64,000 bases of DNA from Ignavibacteria bacterium (GTDB taxonomy: Bacteria; Bacteroidota; Ignavibacteria; Tepidaquicellales; Tepidaquicellaceae): NCBI GenBank assembly GCA_041649015.1, contig JBAZNU010000003.1, positions 434,001-498,000 of the forward strand, read 5' to 3'. The notes under the pieces are model-generated. The model was not told the origin of the DNA, ran no database searches, and was given only the letters and a program-made list of their open reading frames with translations. Below, piece after piece: positions 8,995 through 17,060 of the stretch. Position 1 is the first letter of the stretch, and every line of letters starts with the position of its first letter. A program made the translations under genes and the position numbers.

Positions 8995-9845
8995 TAATTC
9001 GTGTTATCCTCATTTTTACTTTCGGAATCATCATCTGCGTTCTTAAAATCATCATTTATTTCAGTATCAAATCCTGTATCTTTGATTATTTCGCTTTTAT
9101 ACCCTTCCACTATATTCTCTTCATTAAAGTCAATTTCGTTATTCGATTTTTCAAATTCCTCCTTTTGCCCTATTTCTTTCTCTGCACTCTCATCGAAGTT
9201 TAACCGTTCGTTCGGCGAACTGCCAGTAAATTCTTCTTGCCCCTGACTGCTCATTGAATTAAACAAATCAATATCTGCTTCGGAAATTCCTTCTATCTTT
9301 TCGTTCTTAAGTATGTCATTTATTTCCTTTAGCTTAGGTAGGTCTTCTATTGCGTTTAATCCCAGTACTTTAAGGAAACTTATCGTCGTGCCGTATAGTA
9401 TCGGTCTTCCCGGACCGTCAGCCCTGCCTTTAATCGTGATAAGATCCCTTTCGAGAAGCGAGTTAACAATGTAATCAACATTTACTCCTCTGACAAATTC
9501 AATCTCAGAACGCGTGATTGGCTGTTTGTATGCTATGATTGCAAGTGTTTCAATTGCAGATTGGGAAAGCTTTTTCTTTTGAGTTTCTGCAGTAAGTTTT
9601 CCGAGAAAGTGAGAATACTTCTTTCTAGTTGCAAATATATAACCACCGGCAAGTTTTATTATTTCAAATGAGTTACAGTTATTTTCGTATTCTTCGTTCA
9701 ACTCATCTATTGAAACTTCAATTTCTTTAATTGAAACGTTTATTCTGAAAGTGTCTAAAAGGTCTTTTATTTCTCTTATTGTAATTTCTTCGTCAGATGC
9801 AAAGATTAAAGCTTCAACAATATTCTTAATTCCGTCCGTAATCAA
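8994..9845 (-). CDS. scpB: Segregation and condensation protein B
   Basis: The first 170 residues match the tandem winged-helix ScpB fold (IVEALIFASDEEITIREI near the start; SQSAIETLAIIAYKQPITRSEIE in the middle; GRADGPGRPILYGTT). An unusually long acidic, Glu/Asn/Asp-rich tail of about 100 residues follows and is probably disordered. ScpB binds ScpA and SMC in the condensin complex that compacts and segregates the chromosome. It starts with TTG overlapping the scpA stop (TTGA), which implies coupled translation. Confidence 0.93.
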   Translation of the reverse strand: MITDGIKNIVEALIFASDEEITIREIKDLLDTFRINVSIKEIEVSIDELNEEYENNCNSFEIIKLAGGYIFATRKKYSHFLGKLTAETQKKKLSQSAIETLAIIAYKQPITRSEIEFVRGVNVDYIVNSLLERDLITIKGRADGPGRPILYGTTISFLKVLGLNAIEDLPKLKEINDILKNEKIEGISEADIDLFNSMSSQGQEEFTGSSPNERLNFDESAEKEIGQKEEFEKSNNEIDFNEENIVEGYKSEIIKDTGFDTEINDDFKNADDDSESKNEDNTN

Positions 9846-10630
9846 TTCAAGTGTTCGTTTATAATTTTTATTAAAGAAAATTCAGACAGGTTTTTTTCAT
9901 TAAATATAATCCCGAGATAACCTTCCAGTGCTAACTGTAATATAGAAAGAAATGTACATATTACAACCATTTTCTCATCCATCGTAGATATCAGTTCTTT
10001 ATAGTTTATAGATAATCGCGTCTTGAAGAAGTTTATCAAAAATTCTCTCTGAATTTCAGGTGTTGTATTCATTAACTCTATTGGATGTACAATTTCATGT
10101 CTTACATTCGTGATTACATGTTTGTAGCCTTTAATCAGGTTGAAAATTGTCAGGTTTTGAAGTCCGGCATCATTCAATACATCTAACTCAACTTCTTTCG
10201 GATCTTTTTTAAAATAGAGTCTGAAATATCTTTGCCTTGCACTTTCTTCATACTTCAGAAGTTCTGTTGACGCGTCTTTAAATCTTTTGTACTCGAGTAA
10301 TTTTCTTATAAGTGTATATCTGGGATCCTCTTCTTCTGCTTCATTTTCTACTATCTGAGGTATAAGCATTCGTGCTTTAATTTTCATCAGTTCCGCAGCC
10401 ATAAGTAGGAACTCTCCGGCAAGTTCAATATCAAGTGTCTGCATATAGTTCAGAAACTCAAGAAAATCTTTCGTTATTTTTGATATTGGTATGTCGTATA
10501 TATTTAACTCCTCTTCTTTTACAAAGTGGAGAAGTATATCAAGAGGTCCCTCGTATTCGGTCAACTTCGCCCAATAATCACTCGGCTTTGGTGCGTCTTG
10601 TTTTATAATATTATCAGTTATTTCTTCCAA
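9842..10630 (-). CDS. scpA: Segregation and condensation protein A (kleisin)
   Basis: The 262-residue kleisin opens with the typical ScpA segment YEGPLDILLHFVKEEELNIYDIPI and continues through ELMKIKARMLIP, with a C-terminal winged helix that binds the SMC head. It bridges SMC with ScpB in bacterial condensin. It is the first gene of the minus-strand run scpA-scpB-rluB-lysS. The 236 nt upstream (10631-10866), shared with the divergent OsmC gene, must hold both promoters, but no box is clear. Confidence 0.95.
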   Translation of the reverse strand: MEEITDNIIKQDAPKPSDYWAKLTEYEGPLDILLHFVKEEELNIYDIPISKITKDFLEFLNYMQTLDIELAGEFLLMAAELMKIKARMLIPQIVENEAEEEDPRYTLIRKLLEYKRFKDASTELLKYEESARQRYFRLYFKKDPKEVELDVLNDAGLQNLTIFNLIKGYKHVITNVRHEIVHPIELMNTTPEIQREFLINFFKTRLSINYKELISTMDEKMVVICTFLSILQLALEGYLGIIFNEKNLSEFSLIKIINEHLN

Positions 10631-10866
10631 ATTTAATGTAATTATAAATATACTAAATGAGCCGTCGAGTTTAAATGTAATAGTTGCTTACAGTATTTTC
10701 ATCTTACAATAAACATTTTTACATATGAGTTTTTGTCAGCCGTCCTTTCAGTCGGTATCTCATAATTAAATACAGTATTAAGGCATTAATTTGCGAAATT
10801 ATATTAACTTATATCATTTAAAAACATAATCAAAATACTTATTTTTATACAATTAAACCGGAATAT

Positions 10867-11274
10867 ATGCCCACATCAATTTTAAAATATCTCGGAAATT
10901 TAAGAACCGAGATGACTCATGTGAAATCAGGACAGGTAGTTGTTACCGATGCACCGTTTGATAATAATGGGAAAGGAGAAGCCTTTTCCCCGACAGACCT
11001 TATGTCATCTTCGCTTTGCGCTTGTATGATTACAATCATGGGTATTGCAGCTCAAAATCACGGTTTCTCAATTGACGGAGCGACTGCCGAAATTACAAAA
11101 ATAATGTCCTCTGAACCGAGAAAAGTAGCTGGAATTCATATAGAAATTAAATTTCCCGCAAATAATTATTCAGATAAAGAGAAGAAAATAATTGAGCATA
11201 TTACTAAAACGTGCCCAGTTGCTCTGAGTCTACATGAAAGTGTTTCTCAGGAAGTTAAGTTGACTTATTCATAA
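10867..11274 (+). CDS. OsmC family peroxiredoxin-like protein
   Basis: The 135-residue protein has the OsmC/Ohr fold, with conserved cysteines in SSSLCACMIT and TKTCPVALSLH and the FSPTDLMSSSL motif. OsmC-type proteins reduce organic hydroperoxides with a Cys pair; this short form is the YhfA-like subgroup, whose substrate is less certain. It is cytoplasmic, with no signal peptide. It is divergent from scpA. Confidence 0.88.
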   Translation: MPTSILKYLGNLRTEMTHVKSGQVVVTDAPFDNNGKGEAFSPTDLMSSSLCACMITIMGIAAQNHGFSIDGATAEITKIMSSEPRKVAGIHIEIKFPANNYSDKEKKIIEHITKTCPVALSLHESVSQEVKLTYS

Positions 11275-11375
11275 TTTATTGTGAGTTGAAAAGATTTGTA
11301 ATGTGAGAACATTATTTAATCATTCACCAATTCTATTTTATTATTAACATAAAATCTAAACATAATATTATCGAA

Positions 11376-13385
11376 ATGAAAAACATTATTGCTTTATTCC
11401 TGATTTTAGGATTTGTAACATCTTCCTTTGCTCAGCCGATAATTGATAAAAACAATATGGATTTGAGTATAAATCCCGGAGATGATTTCTTTAATTATGC
11501 AAATGGAACATGGATAAAAAATACTCCAATGCCGCCTGACTTGACCCGTTACGGAGCATTCGATGAGCTTCGTGAAAATAATGACCGTCAGCTTAAAGCT
11601 CTTATTGAGGAATTATCGACTCAGAAAAGTACTCCGGGTTCAAACAAACAAAAAATTGGTGATTTATTTGCCAGTGGCCTGGATGAAGCAAAAATTAATT
11701 CACTAGGATACCAGCCTATAAAAAGCAGACTCGAAGAACTTAAAAATATAGATTCAAAAGAGGACTTAATTAAGTTTATCGCATACCTGAATACAAGCGG
11801 GTCGTCATCATTCTTCGGTTTCGGTTCTTCACCCGACCGTAAAAATAGTTCTATGAATATAGCTTCGTTGAGACAGTCTGGCATTACTCTTTCGAACAGG
11901 GATTATTATCTAAAAGATGATGAGAGGAATAAGTCAATAAGAACCGAACTTCAAAAATATATGACAGAGTTGTTCAAACTTGTCGGATATGATGAAAAGC
12001 TTGCAGCAGCAAAGGCAAAGATGCAAATAGAGTTTGAAATAATTCTTGCAAATTCCTCATTCTCTAATCTAGAGCTTCGTGATCCCGAGCTGAATTATAA
12101 TAAAATGTCTTTAGATGACCTATCAGCCTTAAGCAGCGGTTTTGACTGGAAGCTTTATATGAAGCAGATAGGAGTCGAAAATCCTGGTGATATTAACATT
12201 GGACAGAAAAAATATTTCGAGGATTTTGGAAAACATTTTAAGGATACAGACCTTGAAGTTTTAAAAAATTATGTCGAATGGAGACTTATAAATAATGCTT
12301 CTACTTATTTATGCAGTGATTTTGTTGAAGCTAACTTTGCTTTCTATGGAAAGTTTATGTCAGGTGCGCAAGAAATTAGACCTCGCTGGAAGCGTGTACT
12401 GGATGTTGTTAATGGTTCTCTTGGTGAAGCTTTGGGAGAACTCTATGTTGAAAAACATTTTTCTCCGGCGGCTAAGCAGAGAATAAAGGATTTGGTTGCT
12501 AATATCAAACTTGCTATGTCGGATAGAATTAAAAAACTTGACTGGATGTCAGATGAAACCAAAATGCAGGCGTTAATTAAGCTTGATAAAATGGGTATTA
12601 AAGTTGGTTACCCTGATAAATGGGAAGATTATTCAAAGATAGAAATCTCACGAGATTCGTATTTTGATAATATTTTGAATGTAAGAAAATTTAATTTTAA
12701 CAAAAACATCAGCGAAATTGGTAAACCGGTGGATAAAACAAAATGGGGAATGAGTCCGCAGACTGTTAACGCTTATTATTCTGGAACCAATAATGAGATC
12801 TGTTTCCCCGCAGGTATTCTTCAGCCTCCATTCTTCTTTGCGGAAGGTGATGATGCTGTAAATTACGGTGGGATTGGCGCAGTTATTGGTCACGAGATTA
12901 CTCACGGTTTTGATGATCAGGGAAGAAAGTTTGATGCCGAGGGAAATCTCAAAGATTGGTGGACAGATGATGATAAAGCCAAATTCGAAGCAAAAGCTCA
13001 GATACTTGTCGATCAGTATAATAACTTTGTCGTGCTTGATACGTTTAAAGTCGATGGAAAGTTTACACTCGGTGAAAATATTGCCGACCTTGGTGGTATT
13101 ACTCTTGGTCTTGAGGGATTGAAAAAAGCTTGGGATAAAAATCCTCCTGCAAAAGAAATTGAAGGATTCACACCCTTGCAAAGATATTTTCTCTCTTATG
13201 CACAAATTTGGAGAGGAAGTATTCGTGAAAAAGAACTTCTCAAAAGATTAAAAGAAGATGTGCATTCACCTTCTCTTGCGCGTGTAAACGGTATCGTTTA
13301 CAACATACCGCAGTTCTACGAAGCGTTCAATATCACTTCTGGGAAAATGTACAAAGATCCCGCTACAAGAGCTGTCATCTGGTAA
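11376..13385 (+). CDS. M13 family zinc endopeptidase (neprilysin/PepO type)
   Basis: The 669-residue enzyme has a cleaved signal peptide (MKNIIALFLILGFVTSSFA). The zinc site is HEITH (about 506-510), and the third ligand is the Glu of ENIADLGG (about 567). The NAYYSG motif of the substrate cleft and the C-terminal Trp (RAVIW) complete the family signature. It degrades oligopeptides outside the cytoplasm. No T9SS tail is present, so it is probably periplasmic or released through the Sec route only. With the S46 and M1 enzymes it points to growth on peptides. Confidence 0.95.
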   Translation: MKNIIALFLILGFVTSSFAQPIIDKNNMDLSINPGDDFFNYANGTWIKNTPMPPDLTRYGAFDELRENNDRQLKALIEELSTQKSTPGSNKQKIGDLFASGLDEAKINSLGYQPIKSRLEELKNIDSKEDLIKFIAYLNTSGSSSFFGFGSSPDRKNSSMNIASLRQSGITLSNRDYYLKDDERNKSIRTELQKYMTELFKLVGYDEKLAAAKAKMQIEFEIILANSSFSNLELRDPELNYNKMSLDDLSALSSGFDWKLYMKQIGVENPGDINIGQKKYFEDFGKHFKDTDLEVLKNYVEWRLINNASTYLCSDFVEANFAFYGKFMSGAQEIRPRWKRVLDVVNGSLGEALGELYVEKHFSPAAKQRIKDLVANIKLAMSDRIKKLDWMSDETKMQALIKLDKMGIKVGYPDKWEDYSKIEISRDSYFDNILNVRKFNFNKNISEIGKPVDKTKWGMSPQTVNAYYSGTNNEICFPAGILQPPFFFAEGDDAVNYGGIGAVIGHEITHGFDDQGRKFDAEGNLKDWWTDDDKAKFEAKAQILVDQYNNFVVLDTFKVDGKFTLGENIADLGGITLGLEGLKKAWDKNPPAKEIEGFTPLQRYFLSYAQIWRGSIREKELLKRLKEDVHSPSLARVNGIVYNIPQFYEAFNITSGKMYKDPATRAVIW

Positions 13386-13510
13386 GATAAGTTTTTAAGT
13401 AAAATGACGAGGCTGTCCCTGAAGACTGTCTCTATCATTTTTCTGTGTATCTTTCCGTAAAGATTCAGTTTCTACTGAGTAGCTCCTGTTTTTTCTGATC
13501 CTTTCCTTTC

Positions 13511-13538
13511 TGAAAAACCTACGGTTTGAGGTTTTTCA
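13511..13538. terminator. Terminator-like hairpin between convergent genes
   Basis: TGAAAAACCT and AGGTTTTTCA form a perfect 10-bp inverted repeat with an 8-nt loop. It overlaps the stop codon of the hybrid kinase and lies about 125 nt after the M13 gene. A weaker hairpin (GAGGCTGTC / GACTGTCTC, 13409-13432, followed by a T-rich run) lies nearer the M13 stop. Confidence 0.5.
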
Positions 13539-16500
13539 CCTATTCTTAAAATACTTAATCACTAATTCATCAATTACTTCCTGCTTTATTGGTTTTGATA
13601 AATATCCGTTGCATCCCGCTGTAATTGCTTTTTCTTCATCGCCTGCAAGTGCAAACGCCGTCTGTGCTAAGATAATTACATCGTTGTTTAATTTTCTTAT
13701 CTCTCTTGTTGTATCGTAACCGTTCATATTTGGCATTTTTAAGTCCATCAATATTAAGTCAATATCTGGATTGTTGCGATATATCTCCAGTGTATCCATC
13801 CCCGTTGTTGATGTTAAAGTATCCTTGCTGTATTTTTTAACCATTAATTCAAGAAGCATGCTGCATTCCTCATCATCTTCGGCAATCAAAATTTTGAGCT
13901 TCTTTAATTGTTCATCTTTCTTTTCTGATTTTCTTTCGATCGATTCATTCTTATTTTTCTTTCTAATATTAAATGGAATTGTAAAGTAAAATGTAGAACC
14001 ATTTCCCTCGTCACTTTCTACCCGAATTTTACCCCCAAGCATTTCAACATATGCTTTGGTAATCGCTAATCCAAGACCGGCGCCTTGAAACGCCATTTTA
14101 TCCGAAATATCTGCTTGTACAAAACTCTTAAATATTTCTTCCTGCCTGTGTTTTGGAATCCCTATACCTTCATCTCTTACATAAAACTCAAGATAATCCT
14201 TTTCTTTCTTATAACCGAAGTTAATCGTACCTTTGTACGAAAACTTTATAGCGTTTTTCACAAGATTCGTAAGTATAGCGTAAAGTTTTTCCTTGTCAGT
14301 TGTTATTTCGACATCCGTATCTGGCAATGAATTATCGTAAGACAATTTTAAATTTTTGCTTTCTGCTTCGGGTTTGAAAAAAGTATAAATATATTCAATT
14401 TGCTGATTTATGTTTGATTCAGATAATTTTACTAATGCTTGCCCCGATTCTATTTTCGAAATATCTACTATATCGTTTATAATATTAAGCATACGTGCAC
14501 CGCTTTTTTCTATTATACTTATGTAATTTTGTTGTTCTTCTCCAGTTAACTTCGGCTCTTTAAGTAATTGTGCAAATCCCAGAATTCCGTTCATCGGTGT
14601 TCTGATTTCATGACTCATGTTGGCAAGAAATGCTGACTTTAGCTTGTCGCTTTCTTCGGCTTTTTCCTTTGCTCGTATCAGTTCTTCTTCGGTTTTCTTT
14701 CTCTCTGTTATATCATATATTATCCCGTGCCAAAGCGTGCTTCCATCTTTCATTTTCTCGGGAACTGCATGGCTGAACCTCCACCTTAATCCCTTTTTGG
14801 GTAAGACTACTCTGAATTCACAGTAAAATACATTTTGAGTTCTTGCTGATTCGAATATTAAATCCGATACTCGTTGTATGTCATCCGGATGCAGTCTACC
14901 GAAAACTGGCGTTGCATCTTCTCTCACTTCTTCTGGTGAGTATTCGTATATTTCATTCATTCCTTCACTGGAATAAGGGAAGCATGAGCTCCCGTTTTCA
15001 TATAATCTGTATTGGTATATTACTCCAGGTACCTGATTGGAAAGTTTCAAAAGCATTCGATGGTTATAAGCTAATGCATCTTCTGCTTTTTTTCTTTCTT
15101 CAAGAAGTCTAATCTTCATAAGTGCAAGACTTACTTGTTTTGCAACGGACTCTATAAAGTTTATTTCCTCATTTGTCCAGACTCTTGGCTCGGAAATTTG
15201 ATTTATCGTAAATAAATAGTATCCATATTCATTGAACGCGAACGGATACCATAAAAGACTTTTTATATTCAAATCTCCGTGTAGAAGATTTTCTCTTTTA
15301 TCCTTCTTTATTAATTCATTAATGTCATTTGAGTGACTTTCAATGTGCTTTCGGCTTTTCCTTATTCCTTTAAAAGTATTCAGAAACATTTCTAAAGAAG
15401 TAAATTGTCCCTTTGTCGATTTTATTTCATGTCTATCTTCCCGGAGCCATTCACACAATCCTTCGATACTTTTTCTTTCGAATGATATATCATAAATTGA
15501 AATTCTGTCTGCCTTGAGTGTTTCTCCTACAATCATGTTTGTGTTTTTCAGTATATCGTTAGAGTCGTCGTTTGAACTTATAATTTCAGCAATTTCATTC
15601 AATGCTGTGGTAAATAATAATTGCTGTTTTAGTTTTAATTCCGATTGCTTTCGTAATGTTATATCTGTATCTCCTCCCTTATATCCGACAACATTACCAG
15701 TGTCATCTAATAAAGGATATCCATTCGTTAAAAGGCAAACTGGATGTCCATCTTTGTGAATATTCCAGTTTTCTAAATTCACTATTACACTCTTTGTCTC
15801 AATTAGATTTTTAAATATCTCATTTACTCGTTTGCTTTCTTTCTCTTGCATAAAATCAAAAGGTGTCTTTCCCATTATTTCTGCTGATGTGTATCCCAAA
15901 ATCCTTTCAATATTTTCCGATGAGTAAACATATTTGCCGTTTTTGTTTACTTCCCATATCCAATCCGAAGTGTTCTGTAAAACTAATCGGTAACGCTCTT
16001 CACTTTCCTTTATTATTTCATTGTACTCTATATTTCTTAAACTCTTCAGTCCTATACCTGCTATTATTTCAATGAACACTTTTATAAACTCTAAATAAGC
16101 TATTAGTTTGTCTTTCGTCCAGACGGGTACTTTTTTTACAGCGTCTAAATATTCTTTCTCGTTAAATTCGTATTTTTTTGCCTGTCCTTTGAAGAATTCG
16201 ATATCAGGCTCCTCAAGAAAAAATTGTCCTGTAAAAAAATTCCCTAAATGATTTCCGTCAATTATTATGGGTGTTGCATTGTCTATTAATCCGTGAGGAC
16301 AAGTGTAGCTTACCGCTGGATTAGCCTCTTCTATGTGATTTAATATATATTGATCACTCTTAACGCATTCACGTTCGCATAACGGATTTATTCTGTGGAA
16401 TTTTGTACAAATGTCTTGCCATGCTACCGCTGTTAGTACCTTGCCGTCATTGTCAATTATTGCTGACGGAAATGAATAAACGGAATCAAGCTTTTCCTGT

Positions 16501-16586
16501 AAATTCTGGAATAACTTAACATCGATTAAATCCTCAAGTTTGTATCTCAGTAATATAATAAGTGAATAATTTATTAATTTTGAAAT
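13536..16586 (-). CDS. Hybrid sensor histidine kinase: PocR-PAS-GAF-PAS-HisKA-HATPase-REC; start unclear
   Basis: The domains in order are: PocR ligand-binding domain (about nt 16545-16080, with CERECVKSDQ and YTCPHGLIDNATPIII), PAS (SEERYRLVLQNTSDWIW), GAF, PAS_3 (FRVVLPKKGLRWRF), HisKA with phospho-His in NMSHEIRTPMNG, HATPase (DEGIGIP, GAGLGLAI) and a receiver with phospho-Asp in ILMDLKMPNMNGYD. No membrane segment is seen, so it should be a soluble sensor. Oddly, the first ATG/GTG/TTG in frame is the GTG at 16079, which would cut off the whole PocR domain, although the frame stays open to the TAA at 16610-16608. I placed the start at an ATT codon (16586) preceded by AAAGAG; CTG at 16550 is the alternative. 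The ligand is unknown. Confidence 0.85.
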   Translation of the reverse strand: MSKLINYSLIILLRYKLEDLIDVKLFQNLQEKLDSVYSFPSAIIDNDGKVLTAVAWQDICTKFHRINPLCERECVKSDQYILNHIEEANPAVSYTCPHGLIDNATPIIIDGNHLGNFFTGQFFLEEPDIEFFKGQAKKYEFNEKEYLDAVKKVPVWTKDKLIAYLEFIKVFIEIIAGIGLKSLRNIEYNEIIKESEERYRLVLQNTSDWIWEVNKNGKYVYSSENIERILGYTSAEIMGKTPFDFMQEKESKRVNEIFKNLIETKSVIVNLENWNIHKDGHPVCLLTNGYPLLDDTGNVVGYKGGDTDITLRKQSELKLKQQLLFTTALNEIAEIISSNDDSNDILKNTNMIVGETLKADRISIYDISFERKSIEGLCEWLREDRHEIKSTKGQFTSLEMFLNTFKGIRKSRKHIESHSNDINELIKKDKRENLLHGDLNIKSLLWYPFAFNEYGYYLFTINQISEPRVWTNEEINFIESVAKQVSLALMKIRLLEERKKAEDALAYNHRMLLKLSNQVPGVIYQYRLYENGSSCFPYSSEGMNEIYEYSPEEVREDATPVFGRLHPDDIQRVSDLIFESARTQNVFYCEFRVVLPKKGLRWRFSHAVPEKMKDGSTLWHGIIYDITERKKTEEELIRAKEKAEESDKLKSAFLANMSHEIRTPMNGILGFAQLLKEPKLTGEEQQNYISIIEKSGARMLNIINDIVDISKIESGQALVKLSESNINQQIEYIYTFFKPEAESKNLKLSYDNSLPDTDVEITTDKEKLYAILTNLVKNAIKFSYKGTINFGYKKEKDYLEFYVRDEGIGIPKHRQEEIFKSFVQADISDKMAFQGAGLGLAITKAYVEMLGGKIRVESDEGNGSTFYFTIPFNIRKKNKNESIERKSEKKDEQLKKLKILIAEDDEECSMLLELMVKKYSKDTLTSTTGMDTLEIYRNNPDIDLILMDLKMPNMNGYDTTREIRKLNNDVIILAQTAFALAGDEEKAITAGCNGYLSKPIKQEVIDELVIKYFKNR

Positions 16587-16625
16587 ATTTTCTCTTTTAT
16601 TTATTAATTAAATAAAATGAAAATG

Positions 16626-16892
16626 TTATCCCGTATTTTCCTCTCGTCTGTAAAAGTACTGTTGATTTTTATTCTGCAATATATTTTTTTCTGTTTTTTC
16701 CTTAATTTCGTCAGCTTCTAATATTACCTTAAATTCACTTCCGATTCCGGCTGTTAGAGTGCAGCTCCATGCTAACCACCATCCTAAACCTAAACCGCTG
16801 TATGTTTTGTTTATTCTGTATTGATGAAGAAACACTGCAATCTGGATTAAATGCGTAATTACGACTAATATCGCTACTGTCTCTGTATCTAT
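16626..16892 (-). pseudogene. Internally deleted sensor kinase remnant
   Basis: The frame first encodes a membrane N-terminus very like that of the neighbouring kinase at 17061-19226: VAILVVITHLIQIAVF, then HQYRINKTYSGLG and GWWLAW, against YQYKINKKYAGIGWWLLW next door. It then jumps to AGIGSEFKVILE, which is the end of a kinase ATPase domain (compare GAGSEFTIVLL next door). Everything between, several hundred residues, is missing. The likely original start reads ATA, so translation is doubtful. This is a fossil of a second, related kinase. Confidence 0.75.
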
Positions 16893-17060
16893 ATTTATAC
16901 AATAGTCATAATTAATGTGTTATGTGCTAATTGAATTTAAATTAATTTAATTCGTAATAAATTACAAGTATTATTTTTGAAAATATGAGTTTTGAATTAT
17001 TTTTACGGAGTATTAAAAATTTTCTTGATATCGCTTTAGAGAAGATATTTGTTATTAGAG

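Noticed and set aside
12648..13205. Long minus-strand ORF (185 codons) inside the M13 peptidase
   Set aside because: It is antisense to a clear catalytic domain and has no plausible product.
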